A stretch of DNA of 64,000 bases from the NCBI GenBank assembly GCA_946122785.1, contig CAMGYJ010000011.1:54486449-54550448 (forward strand), in the 5' to 3' direction. Of the stretch, positions 1 to 11,386 are shown one piece after another. Every line of letters begins with the position of its first letter. The first letter of the stretch is position 1. The translations under genes were made by a program, and so were the position numbers. The notes under the pieces were generated by a model. The model ran no database searches and was not told the DNA's origin. It saw only the letters and a program-made list of their open reading frames with translations. The DNA is from Linum tenue (taxonomy: Eukaryota > Streptophyta > Magnoliopsida > Malpighiales > Linaceae).

Positions 1-115
1 AAAAAATGTTGCCGACTTGATTGTACCACATTACGTACGTATCCCAGCTCTCTTTTTTACTTCAGGGAATATTTTGCCGATTGCATTCCACGTACGTACC
101 GTGAGGTTTCCTTAA

Positions 116-608
116 CGTTTCGGACTCGATCATCAATGTCTTAACGGTAGCTGCATTTCTTCGTCGTCGTCATGTGCAACTTCACTCTCTAGCATACCAC
201 CGGCGCGACGTAACAAGTATGCTTTGGCTGCTTTCCGTCGTCCTCGCAATCGTACTGTTACTGCGACAACTACTGCTAGCAGGACTTATTGTGGACAGTG
301 CCTCAAGGTAATTAAGTAGTAAATTGAACTTATTGATCGCGGTGTATATATTAACTAATTAATTTGACACATGGTTTAGTTTATCATCCATGGATATGTG
401 TGTCCATATGTAGTTGACAAATCTCGAGACGGGAGTTGAAGCAAAGGTGCGAGTCGTTCACGATTGTAATGTCGAAGGACGTGAATTGGATCGCGACAGT
501 TTCAACAAGCTAAGGACTTAAGACGACAATGGAAATAAGGTTGAAGATGGTGACTATCATGGTGATCACCTTGTCTTGAAGTATCAGTTCGAGAATTGTG
601 AAGACTGA
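116..608 (+). pseudogene. Barwin (PR-4-like) domain remnant, copy 1 of the hevein/barwin family
   Basis: Two exons encode most of a barwin domain, the carboxyl half of hevein-like PR-4 proteins. The first is open from about 116 and ends at 307 after the Cys-Gly-Gln-Cys-Leu-Lys motif. The second runs from 414 to the stop at 606-608, and the intron 308-413 has GT and AG ends. The second exon reads like barwin (LTNLETG, KVRVVHDC, then YQFENCED at the end), but a TAA stops the frame at 519-521, just where the family has the Asp-x-Asp-Gly loop. No signal peptide or hevein domain is visible upstream; either it lies before the window or it is gone. The Cys after the Trp-Thr-Ala-Phe position is replaced, so that disulfide is also missing. 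It is on the opposite strand to the three other copies in the window. Most likely a pseudogene. Confidence 0.75.
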
Positions 609-833
609 ACAAGAAAGATATGATTGGAGGCTATATATAATTGATCAACACATATTAGTCCCTCCAATAAATGTCAATGATATAAGCTAGGTTCCTAGAA
701 CACAAAGCACAAGAGTTAACCGGTTATTATGACATGAGTAATCAGGAGGTGATTGGATAATTTATCAAATATCAATTCAGAACTTCAGAGAAACCAATAT
801 TATTAGAAGACTCGGTAGTCCTACGGGAAAAGA

Positions 834-1270
834 GTGATCTTTCGCAGTATTTTGATTGCAACAATAATTAAAAGTGTTTGTTCAAAATTAGGGATGACAA
901 CGGCCGGGCGGTGGGATGGGGCGGTTAAAGGGGTCCAATTTGCTGGGATTGATGATCCTTTGCATGCTGAGATCCTCTCGCTTCGGGACGCGATTCTTTG
1001 GTGTATTGAGTCTGGATTTGACCAAATGTTGTTTGAAGGGGACGCGAAGACGATTATTGATAAACTCAACCAGGCGGATACGAGAGATAGCCGGGTTGGA
1101 GCCCTCGTTGAAGAAGTTCTGCATTGTTTATCCGACCATAGTGGGTTCTCTGTGCGGTTTGTAGGTCGGCGTAGTAATAGAGTAGCCCATTTGGTGGCTA
1201 AGAAGGCCCTTCATTTGTATCCGACTGCGAGTCGCTTCTTTGATTTTATGGCCTGGCTAAATTCCAGGAT
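834..1270 (+). pseudogene. RNase H-like domain fragment from a LINE-type element
   Basis: An open frame here reads like the RNase H-like domain (RVT_3 type) found at the end of plant LINE polyproteins and in derived host genes. The visible pieces are HAEILSLRDAI, then DQMLFEGDAKTIIDKLN, then a final FVGRRSNRVAHLVAKKAL block. The Glu of the AE motif and the Asp of the EGDA motif are in place, but the first strand with the leading catalytic Asp is not recognisable. There are no reverse-transcriptase motifs next to it. The end past about 1270 is low-complexity and does not look like family sequence. This is best read as a broken, isolated fragment of a non-LTR retrotransposon. Confidence 0.6.
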
Positions 1271-1779
1271 GTCACTATCTATTTTCTTATCAATATATGA
1301 TTATCTTTTGTCCAAAAAAAAGGGGTTGGGGCGGATAGTGCATATCAGTTATTCTATCCAAAGTAGTTCGAGTTTTACCCATACCCACATAAGAATTGGG
1401 TATAAAATCAAAATCATGTTCATACCTGTTCGGGTTTCGAAGATCCATGCATAATAATTTCTCTTAATAACTCCAACCAACATGTTAACATTCATACGTA
1501 TTTTTACGTTACATAAGTGGAAAAAGTACGAAAGTAATTCATTAGAATGAAAAAAATTAATTTCAAGCAAGACAGCTTTACTTCCATTTCTGTTTTCTTG
1601 TCTTGGTCTAAACTTTATAATCGAAACGGAATCCGGCTCGCGGATTCATTTTGGAATATTTGCCCAGCTACGCATCTAAACTTGTAATTTACCCTGAATC
1701 CACATCAAAAGGAAGACCACGTGGAGGCGCCTGTGAGGAGGAAGAGTGCAGCGACACTAGGTCAGCCAGTGAGGAGGAA
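1271..1779. other. Non-genic spacer
   Basis: AT-rich DNA without a supported gene. Short open frames here show no family motifs. It leads into the repeat block that starts near 1780. Confidence 0.5.
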
Positions 1780-2630
1780 GAGACGCAGATCTCAAATCCA
1801 ACGAGCCGGGTTGGAGATGGGATCTTACCAATGCCAAAAACTGGATCTTCTGCAGCAAAGAACAAGGGACCAAAGATAAAATGCCAGATGGACCGAGACC
1901 TAGCTATGTAGGCCAGAGGATTGTGCCATGGAAACCAGCTTCAAGGAGCAAGTTTGGCTCGCGCACGAGAAGAAACACAGTGGTATTGGTGGGTGTCATA
2001 ATCGGGGTTGATCCGCTAAACAAACTTGGATCTCTCCTAGATCCATCAGACAGACGCGGACCTCACTTGATTCGCCAAACCAGATGTAGCCCGAACGTGG
2101 ATATTTTGCGGATCCACGAAACCAAACGCAGATCTCAAATCCCGAGGTCACCGAACGAGGGTCCACTGAACTGACGTCCACCACCATGTATCCGAACCAG
2201 GCTATGATACCACTTGTCAAACCGGGGTGCTCAATTAGTACGATATTGTCCGCTTTGGGTCAAGCCAGCACGGTTTTACTTTTTGGGTTTCCTCCCCAAA
2301 AGGCCTCGTACTAATTGGGCTAGGTGGACACTTATATACAAGGGTTCCTTCCCTTGTATCTCCGATTTGGTACTTGGATTGTCCCATAACAATCATCCCC
2401 TCAAGACAAGGACAACGAACTTCGTGTCTTCTCCTCAGCGATTATCTTGATCCGTCATACACCTTGTATCTATGGGCTTCTCAGTACAAAGACTTTACCA
2501 AACGCAGAATTCTTTTTGATCTGCTTTCCAGATGCGAAAGTCTCTTTCACACACCAAGTCCAAACGTGGATCTCTCCTGGATCCACCAAACATACGCGAA
2601 TCGCAAATCCTGAGGTCCACCGAATGCATC
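1780..2630. repeat. Degenerate direct repeats built on GTGGATCTCTCCTGGATCCA
   Basis: A related phrase recurs at about 1780-1800, 2018-2065, 2095-2165 and 2562-2625: GTGGAT, then GGATCCAC, then AAACxxACGCxxATC, then CAAATCC, then GAGGTCxACCGAA. The best pair is about 2095-2165 against 2562-2625, roughly 70 bases long with scattered mismatches. The LTR-like block at 2215-2450 lies between these two. The pattern suggests an old tandem or dispersed repeat split by an insertion. Confidence 0.5.
2215..2450 (-). mobile_element. LTR-like remnant with adjacent primer-binding-site-like sequence
   Basis: The block begins with TGTCAAACC. It contains wording common in plant LTR or TRIM elements (GATATTGTCCGCTTTGGG, then CCCCAAAAGGCCTCGTAC). 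On the minus strand it is followed after two bases by TGGTATCATAGCC at 2200-2212, one change from the usual initiator-Met primer binding site TGGTATCAGAGC. An inverted pair, AATTAGTACGA at 2233-2243 and TCGTACTAATT at 2306-2316, lies inside. I could not place the far end or find a second LTR, so this is a solo or truncated element of unknown family. Confidence 0.4.
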
Positions 2631-2811
2631 AAACTAAATACATGAATGATACATCTTTTAAGAAAGAATGAACTTTTCATGAAGAAAAGTAGTATTTTCT
2701 TAGAAAATTTATAAGATCAAAATAAAAATATTGTGACAATCGAAATCAAACTACAACAAAAGTATTGATTAAGTCTAATTCAATTTAATGCATTTCACTA
2801 AAATGTTTATC

Positions 2812-2845
2812 GATATCCGCGGCAAAGCGCGGGCCAATTATCTAG
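2812..2845 (+). mobile_element. Helitron-like 3' terminus
   Basis: The sequence CCGCGGCAAAGCGCGGG forms a short GC-rich hairpin. It is followed by CCAATTAT and then CTAG, with T as the next base. A small hairpin 10-12 bases before a CTRR end, followed by T, is the usual 3' mark of plant Helitrons. The matching 5' TC end was not identified, so the extent of the element to the left is unknown. Confidence 0.5.
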
Positions 2846-3002
2846 TATGTATATATATACGCGATAAACAATTTAGTTTCAGGACATAAAGAAGTGAAGC
2901 AGATGTTAGAAACCTCTATCAGTGAAAAATATCAGTACGGATATGACATCTTAACAACAGAAAAGTTGAGGTATCTAGTTACCTCTAGTGATTAAAACCG
3001 AG

Positions 3003-6000
3003 CTATAGAAGATTCGGGCCCCATACATAAACATTAGGCGGTAGGTAGCTTAGTGCAGAGAGGCCAGTCAAGTTTGTGGATCCTTCGATGTTAACTTGTC
3101 GCAATCGCTTCAAACCAGACAGTCCCTCTGGTAATGTTTCAAATGATGTGCAACTACTGAGCACTAGCCATTCCAAAGATTTCAAATCTTCAATACCCTC
3201 AATCTCACGCAAATTTGAAGCACCGGTGACAATTAACGCTTCCAACTTTTGCAGTTTTGACAGGGAAGGTAGTTTCTGTATTGCCAAGCCACGCAACGTT
3301 AGTCTTGTCAACTCTTCCAAGGACTCGAGCCCCTCCAGCAGCAGTTCCTTGTCTACATCATCAGCCTCCGTCTGCTCAAGTTCCAACTCCAGAAGCCTCG
3401 AAAACTTAGACAGATGAAGCATCTGGCCGAAGCTAGTCTTCAGCAGCAATGCAGATCCACCTATGGACAGTTCTCGTAATGAGTCAAGTACTAATCGGCT
3501 CGCACCGCCACCACCACCATCACCAAGCTGCTGCTGGACATGGGATGATAGTGACGTGAGAAGAGGGCAACCCTGTATCTGTAAAGTCTGCAGCTTGTTA
3601 AAGGACAGCAGAGTTTCAAGGCCTTCGAGGAGACTTAAGCTATCTTCACTCATAATACTGAGCACTTGCAATGATTTCAGCCCTTCAATGCCTTGGATTT
3701 CAGCGAGATGTGGACATCCAAATGAATGAAATTTGCATAAAGTGCTCAAAGACGCGAGGCTGGGCAGCCTTCGCAACTCATGACAGTTTGAGATTTCCAA
3801 CGTTTTCAAAGACACAAGACAGTCAAGGCCTATAAGATTACGCAAACTCACTCTATCTATGATTAAAACTTCCAAAGATTTTAACCCTCCTAGGCCTTGG
3901 ATCTCCTTGAGCGCTGGGCAGTCATGAATGGATAGCAAAGTCAAGTTTTCCAGATTCTCTAAATTTGGGAGCCAATTCAGTCCCCAATATTCACGGATAT
4001 CCAGCCTGGTAAGAGTTGAAGGAAGCAGCCTGAAAGGTCGAAGACTAATCGTCGTCGTCATCCTTGTTCCATAGAGTTCCATAGACTTCAACTTGGACAA
4101 TTTCCACCACATGGTGTCTGCTGGGGGGATCTCAAGCCCATAGGAACAGTCTCTAACAACTAATGTCTCCATCTCAATAAGCTCAGAAAGGTTAGCAATG
4201 GGAGATGAAGTGATCAGCTCCTTCAAACTTGTGGGTAACCGAATCCCAGCCCGAGTTCCATGTGTCGCCACAATATCAGTGCCACTTGCTCTCAAGTGTT
4301 TAAGAACCTGTAGTTCCCCAATGTCAGCAAGGGCTTCTCCTAGATTCTCACAACGGAATTCTGTGACATCAAGCTCTCGCAGCTGTTTAAGCACCCCAAT
4401 GGTTCCACCCGTTATCTTTCTTACTCCACCACCTTTCAGGAGCAGCACTTTCAGGTTGCTTAAATTCCCAAGATCTAGGTCCGCAGATCTCAGCATGAGG
4501 CAACTGAGATTCAGTATCTCTAGACTGCCAGATGTTGGGAAGCAGGGAAGTCTCGTCATGTTATAACATTTAGTAAGATCTATAACCTTCAGCTTTTCTG
4601 CCACCTGAAAAAAAGAATGACAAGTAGTACAGCTTATGGATGGCGGTTGTTACGTTCTGTAAACAAGTATTATTTGAGTAGTAGGATACAAATACAAACC
4701 TTGATGATATTGCGCCAACCTCCCCAATCATATGGAACATCGCTTGAATGGAGGTCAAGAATTGTCAAATTCTCCATCTTCAAATTAGTCAGCTTATTAT
4801 GACCCGCATTTCGGTGGTAGTGCAGACGAAACCATCTCATCTTTGGTAGAAGATTACTGAAATCTCCAATGAGCATTGTATATTCTGCGTCCAAATATCT
4901 CAACTCCGACAAATTTACGAAACAGTCGCTTGCCATCTCCTTCGCAACAAATGATCCTGAATTCACTCTGAGGGTCTGGACTTGGCTTGGTCCCTGTAAA
5001 AAGAAGTGGGTAAAATCAATCAATATATCATTCGTTTTAACTCGAAATTTAAGACATTTTGCATAGAAAGAAGTAAAGAACGCATTGATTATGATCACAC
5101 AATGATATCCACTATGTTTGAGCAAAGAAAAAATTAACTCTTCAAAACACATTTTGTGTAGTTTCATAATGATATGACAGTGGTATTAGGGGTGATAAAC
5201 GGTTAGTCGGTTATCGGTACCGATAACCAAACCGATAAAGTCGGTTAGTGGTTAACCGATAACCGCTACTTTCTTATTGATTTCGGTTTCGGTTAGTAGT
5301 ATTTTGGTTAGTGGTTAACCGCTAACCGATTAATCGGTTAGCGGTTAACCGATAAGAAAACCGATAACCGCCTACTAGTGTGACTACATGGTTTTTTACT
5401 TTGGCTAAGGGAAAAAGTTGTAAGATTCAAAACCAATCAAAGTTGCAATTCCAAACATCCCAATTCTCACCTATTGCAAACAACCCTCCATCAAAAGTCT
5501 CAAATGTTTTTAAGAGTTAGAACTCGAAAGTCACCCCTCTCTAAATCCCCTTTGCACTCGATAGAGTGAACCTTAGGTTGATGACTATGGGCTAGATGAA
5601 GATCTTGGAGTAAATGATGACTATGGGCTAGATGAATTGGAGCGAGATCTTCGGATCATTTAGGTTGATGATTTGGAGATAATGAATTTGTTATTTGTGT
5701 CTTGTTGTGATTGTGACTTGTGGTTGAATTGTGGGCATGTAGACTTTATGTTGCGGAGTTGTGGTTGAATTGTGTGGTTGCTTTAGACTTTATGTTCAAT
5801 TGATTTAAATGACTTTATGGTGTGTGATTATAGAGGCTGAAACAAAAGCAGGTCACTCAAAATTGAGGGTGAATCATTAAAAAAGGTGGTTGAAATTTGG
5901 TTTTGGGTGGTCGATTTCTGAACGAAAACCGAGAAAGTGAACCAGAACCTGCGGTTTCGGTTAACCGCAAGGGAAAACCGAAACCGATGTTTGAGGTTTT

Positions 6001-8981
6001 CGGTTAACCGAAGTCTCTGTCGGTTTCGGTTAGTGATCTTGGGACAATTTTGAATGCGGTTAACCGATATTTCGGTGCGGTTAAACCGAAACCGCACCGA
6101 CTAACACCCCTAAGTGGTATGATGACTCATCTACTTAATTGTAACTCATACTTTAAAAAAATTGTCCAGAAAGAATGTGTTACTAAAGATTTTTACAATG
6201 ATGTTCATTTTGTTAACTATGTTAACATAAGACCTCATTCCAACATCACAGTGTCATACTAATATCATTGAGTGTCATATCATGATATTATCAAGATATG
6301 ACACTGATGGTGGCTTCTATCGCACCTTGAGTAAAATCTAAGGTACAACATACCCTGAGTAACAAAACGCTATCTAGACCTCGAATTAATCGGATTTTTG
6401 GGCATGATACTATACCCTATCTATTGATGAGTGAACCCTATGTCTTAGTTATCTAAATCATAGAGTCTAACCCCTAAGATTGTGCATGTAATTTGTTGCA
6501 CATATTTTGACGAATCATAACCCGTCAAGTTGATCTTAGAGTATGAGATTTATAGAATTAAAATCGAGATTTTAATCTTTAAGGATTTGTGAATAGTGTC
6601 AGATCCCAAACTCTAACCAATTCAAAATCTAGATATAAGTTTCTTAGACTGAGAATCAACGAACTGACCCATCAGACAATCACGCCCATCTTTCCTATCT
6701 ATATATACTAGCTTCTAGTTTCGGCCATTTGGCCTGAATTTTTATCATTTTTATTTTAAATAAATGATATGTTTTTTATAAATAAAATAATAAAAGACTG
6801 GTTAGATAGTTATTTTAATTTAGAGTTTAAACGACAGCTAGGTAACATATCAAAAAATTTTAAAAAATAATTTTACATGAAATTCAAAAAAATTGTGGTG
6901 CACTAATCCTCCTATTATCTATATTTAGTTACACTAAAGTTTAAAAAAAAAACTATAACTCTTGACAGGCCTAATATAAAAGATAAAAACATCAATAAAA
7001 AATAGAAAAGGTTTTGAGAACTAATGGACAGTTCGATCAATAAAGTGGGGAGAAAATAATTTATACAAAATACAACCAAAACAATGTGGAAACATACCTT
7101 CTCTCTACTTAGCAACTCCAATGCTTGTGGGTTTGACCATATTCTACTTCTTCTCAATGGATTTTCAACATTTTCTCGATGGACAATGTTTACACCGAGA
7201 TCCCTAAGTTGATCGTGCATTTGAAACTGATTGCCATCCCCGATTTCAACAAGCGACCGCTGAAGAAGTATGATAACATTACTTATGGGGTAAAATCCAC
7301 AATCAGCCCACATGTAACTGGCCATCTCTTTGTCCTCTCCAACGAGGAAACAAGCAATATCCAAAAAAAATCTGCTTTGCCTGGTAGTTTAATGAAGCGT
7401 AGCTGATCATTAATACCTCCAGAACCTCTTCCTCGAGTGTGTACGTGTTGTTGAAACTGGGCTAGTTTTTCTTTCCAAAACCCTTTATCTTCCTTATATA
7501 AAAGTGATCCTACAACCTTGAGTGTGAGTGGAAGTCCCCCCGTGGTAGACACAACATCACCGGACAAGGTTTCGTAACCTGGCAGAGGAGAATCCATATC
7601 GAATGCATGCTTGTAGAAAAGCTGAAGTGAGTGAGTACGACTCATTCCGCGAACTTTATAAAGCTTGTCATCTTCCGTGAAAGTTCTCAAAACTCTGACG
7701 TTTCTAGAAGTAACGATAAATCTGCTTCCAGATGCGAAATTCTCGAACTTTCCTAATATTTCGTCGAGTTTAGATTTCTCGTCCACATCATCGAGGATAA
7801 TGAGCACTTTGAATCGAGACACCCTCTCACGTATGATTCTGATTCCGTCACTGACACTAGTGATAGGTTCAACGGTTGTCAGTCTCATAACGTCCGAAAT
7901 TATTTTCTTCTGCAAACTAATAATACCGTCCCTCTGCTCTAGTGTCTCTCGTACGTCGTCCACAAAACTACAGCGAGCAAAACTACCTGATATTTTGTTG
8001 TAAACTGCCTTTGCAATGGTGGTTTTACCGATACCACCAATACCATGAATTCCAACCACTCCCACACTTGCAGAATCGAGTTCCATCCTTTCTTTTACTG
8101 CTTCTATATGATCATCTATTGCAACCAATTTGTCAGTCTCTACTACATATATGCTCTTGCTTAGATGTGACCATATAATGCTATAAACAAGATCCGTAAT
8201 AGCTCCCTGCCTGAAAATTTTGGTATTTGAATATGTCAACCAAACTATATATGCGTGTGAATAAGATTAGGTATATATATTGACGTCGTAACTCGGAGTT
8301 TATTTTCAAGAAAATTATCGAGGAAAATAAAAAAGTGATATTTAGGCTGCTGAAAACAAATTAAATATTTAATTTGTAACGATAAGATAACAAAGAGGCG
8401 CGAGGAAGAGATGCATACTTATCGTTGCTTTCGACATGCCATCCTTTCAGAGCTCCAACTTTACTCAGAGCATCTCTCCACTCCTGTACGGTCCTCTCAT
8501 CAAAACTCCTCGAGCGCTTTCGAAATGCCTGCTTGAAAGGACCGGTTTGATGTCGTACGTCGCTGGGATTGACCATGTAAAAAATGGGGAGTATGATGCA
8601 ACCCTCCTCGTGTTTTTGGCGTTCAACAATAGCGGCCAGCTCTCTGAGGCACCATTTACTGTTGGCGTAGTCCTCCGAGAAGATCGGAACGTAAATCTTC
8701 GATTGCTCGATGGCCTCGACGAGGCTTGGCCATATCCCTTCCCCTTCCCGGAGATTCTCATCGTCTAAAAATGTTCGAATCCTCAAGCGAACCAGAAACC
8801 GATAAAGGATATCGGTGATCTGATAACGAGTGTCCGGGCCTCTGAAGTTCAGAAACACCTCGTATTCTCCCGAAGGAAGAGGCAGCTGCCAAGTATCGGA
8901 ATCAACACCAATCGATGCATCCGATGGGTCAGCCGCGGTGGAAGCCCCTTCAAAATAACTCATTGCTTCATAAAAACACAC
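3003..8981 (-). CDS. TIR-NB-LRR disease resistance gene, flax L6-like, with a one-base frameshift
   Basis: An intracellular immune receptor of the TNL class. Four coding exons fit: 8981-8419 (TIR), 8210-7098 (NB-ARC), 4993-4700 and 4604-3003 (leucine-rich repeats). All introns are GT-AG. The TIR domain has EVFLNFRGPDTR and the SKWCLREL motif. The NB-ARC has the P-loop GIHGIGGIGKTT, kinase-2 LIILDDVD, GLPL and MHD (QMHDQLRDLG). The LRR part is about 600 residues. The start could also be the second Met, seven residues in; no membrane anchor like that of L6 is seen. In exon 2 an A8 run at 7363-7370 puts the frame out by one base. The exon is one base short of keeping phase with exon 3, and the family sequence resumes in the next frame (FLDIACFLVGEDKE). 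As written, translation stops at 7283, after GLPL and before MHD. Either a pseudogene, a TIR-NB short form, or an assembly error. Confidence 0.9.
5187..6112. mobile_element. Non-autonomous hAT element in the large NLR intron
   Basis: A 926-bp element with ends TAGGGGTG and CACCCCTA, flanked on both sides by the perfect 8-bp duplication AGTGGTAT (5179-5186 and 6113-6120). Near each end are many copies of CGGTTAACCGATAACCG-like motifs in both directions. The 8-bp duplication and TAGGGGTG ends are those of the hAT superfamily. No transposase is encoded. It lies within the intron 7097-4994 between the NB-ARC and first LRR exons. Confidence 0.85.
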
Positions 8982-10053
8982 CCAGAAATTACAAACTTTT
9001 GTGTCAAGGGCTACTAAGAAGAATAAGATGTCTCAAGGACTAACAATTAACATGCAGATTCAGAAGGAAATGGAAGAAATTGAAGCATGAAAATGGCGGA
9101 TGATAGAAATTTGAGGACTGGTGGAAACAATCAATATTCGTACATCCAAATTCAATTCCAGCAGATATTGTCAACAGTTAAGGATTAATGGATCATGTAT
9201 ACGTTCATTACCAGCTGGAGAGAGCGGATGATCAGTATCAGCTTCTGGAGCAGAAATTGGAAGAAGGAAAGTGAGGCAGCGAGGAGAGCCAAGACGACTT
9301 GAGACGACTGTGGAAAAATGGAAGCTTAATTAAGGAGCCGATCGAGTAGTCTTTTCTCAAAGAAACTGAGAACCGCGTCGGCAGTGTGAACAAGTGGTGG
9401 GAAATAATTGAAGGTATTAGAGTCTAGTCGTTGGATACTAGTGGAGGTAAAGATGCAACTTGCATGTAGTGTGAACGTGTGGAAGGAAATTAAGGGGTCG
9501 TTTGGAAGTTGCGATTGTTTCGTTGAGATTGTCATTATGCATGTATGGTTTACAATACATTGTTTTTTTGTTTTTTTAGCAGAAACAATACATAGATTGT
9601 TTCTATGATGTGACAGAAACTATCACTCATTTTGAGTGATTGTTATATCTCAACTTTTAGTTGTGATTGTTGAGATAGTTGAGTTGAGATTGAATTTAGC
9701 CAACCACACATGAACTCGTTCTAAAAGATTTTGTCGAATGTGCAAAATGTATTTCCCCACAGCCACGCCACATTGTCTTCCATCACATGGCATCAGTTCA
9801 CTTTTCAAAATTAGAACGGTACATAACGTGATTATAATAATCTGAATCATTAGTCAACCTAATGTCATACTTATTGTTTATCAAAATAGACCATTAACTA
9901 CAAAACCAATGTTGTTAACTAAAATAAATGATTTTGAAACTAGAATAGCCCATTAATAACAATAGGATTACATTAATCAATTCAATGTATATGAATGATC
10001 CAAAATATCTATATGTGATTGATGGGCTATTCTAGTTACAACGATTTAGTGCT
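8982..10053. other. Upstream region of the NLR gene and spacer
   Basis: No gene is supported here. The first few hundred bases are probably promoter and 5' leader of the NLR gene. Short open frames at 9326-9850 have no family motifs. Confidence 0.4.
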
Positions 10054-10060
10054 TAAAATT

Positions 10061-10404
10061 AGGATAATGTCTATTTTTTATCCAAACCCTTTTCAGATTC
10101 TTTTATATTATCCAAACCTATTAAAATGCTATTAATTAGCCAAATCTTTCGTAATGCATCAAAATATTAGCCATTTTTACGTTATCATTAATAATTTTGT
10201 AACTTTTTTCTTAGTTAAAATACTAAAATTTTGGAATGTTGACATTCATGTGTCTCGTCCAAGTCAGTATCATGTTGCCAAGTCAATATTGCTAAAAAAT
10301 TTGCTAACTGAAAATTAACATTTGGGTAACTTTTAGCATTTTAATAGGTTTGGATAATATAAAAGAATCTAAAAAAGGTTTGGATAAAAAATAGACATTG
10401 TCCT
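10061..10404. mobile_element. MITE with terminal inverted repeats of about 75 bp
   Basis: The left arm starts AGGATAATGTCTATTTTTT and the right arm, read on the other strand, starts AGGACAATGTCTATTTTTT. They remain paired for about 75 bases, including GGTTTGGATAATATAAAAG. The 7-bp sequence TAAAATT is present directly on both sides (10054-10060 and 10405-10411). The element is 344 bp and encodes nothing. The superfamily is uncertain. Confidence 0.8.
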
Positions 10405-10536
10405 TAAAATTATTGTCTTCGTATATATCCATATTCTATGTCTAAACTGTATAAAGATTAGGTACTAGACAATAATTTCAAGTTGTATGTGAACATCCAA
10501 AAAAGCAACATTGAATATGGAGAGGTGAGGGAATAT

Positions 10537-11022
10537 CATCTCTAGTTTCGACAAGAACTTCCATTGTCGTCATTATTTCTTGGGAGCTTATTAAACTTGG
10601 TATCAATACCATCAAGCTACCTTGAACAAAAAGTCAAGCACTCACCAATTTTATATGCTTCTGCTATGGAAGCCTCTGGATGAGCTTTATTACGAACATA
10701 AGACTTAAGAGTTCGCAAAAAAACTTTCCAATGGGTACATCCATGTTGTTTGCAGTGGTCCAACAATCATAGACTCCATAGGCAAATAAACACACAAATG
10801 CACTATGATGTCAAATAATGAATGATGGAATATCATCTCTAATTTGCATAAGGTCATCACAATTCGGCGTTGAAGGCGATCTAGATCATCAACACTCGGA
10901 CTTTTGCAGCACAAGTCTCGAAAGAACGCGCTTAATTCAATCAATGGTTCACATACTTTCTTTGGTAGATGCCGCCTAATTGCAAAAGGAAGAACTTGCC
11001 ATTTCTGAATGGCTATGGCCAT
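10537..11022 (-). pseudogene. DUF4218 fragment of a CACTA (En/Spm) transposase locus, broken
   Basis: The minus strand reads like DUF4218, a domain found with the TNP2 transposase of plant CACTA elements: LPFAIRRHLPKKV, then IELSAFFRDLCCKSP, then VMTLCKLEMIFHHSLFD, then PLQTTWMYPLESF. After a T-rich run near 10717 the frame shifts, and the family text continues as YVRNKAHPEASIAEAYKIGE, then meets a TAG at 10617-10619. It is therefore dead. It lies just outside the complete CACTA element at 11387-14708 and may come from a separate, older element. Confidence 0.7.
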
Positions 11023-11386
11023 AGGACCTCTGGGCCATCAGGGTAGTTGCAGCTTTGGCCAAATCTGTGGTGGAGATGAATCCAGCTTCATTTCGAAGAT
11101 TCATGAGGTTGATTTGCTACATGCCGGAATGTATGGGATGGGATTATATATGTGACTATGAGAAGTTGGGATCTTCTTCTGCCAATCTCCCTCATCTTCT
11201 TCCTATGTTTCTTTTCATCAATCAAATTGGGTGAATCCAATCAGAAAAAGAAGAAATTGTGAAAAGCCAATCAGATCGAAAAATAAGAATTTGCCAGTGA
11301 GTTTTTCATGGATTTTATTTCCCAATTCTCCAAATCCAATGATGAGGAGTTCCCCAAATGTTTATAGACATATAAATCCTCACATA

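Noticed and set aside
6705..6730. TCTATATATACTAG as a possible Helitron 5' end
   Set aside because: No hairpin-plus-CTRR 3' end was found at a suitable distance on the same strand, and the word is easily met by chance in AT-rich DNA.
9492..9730. Possible MITE beginning GGGGTCGTTTGG
   Set aside because: This word is common at transposon ends, but I found no matching inverted end or target duplication.
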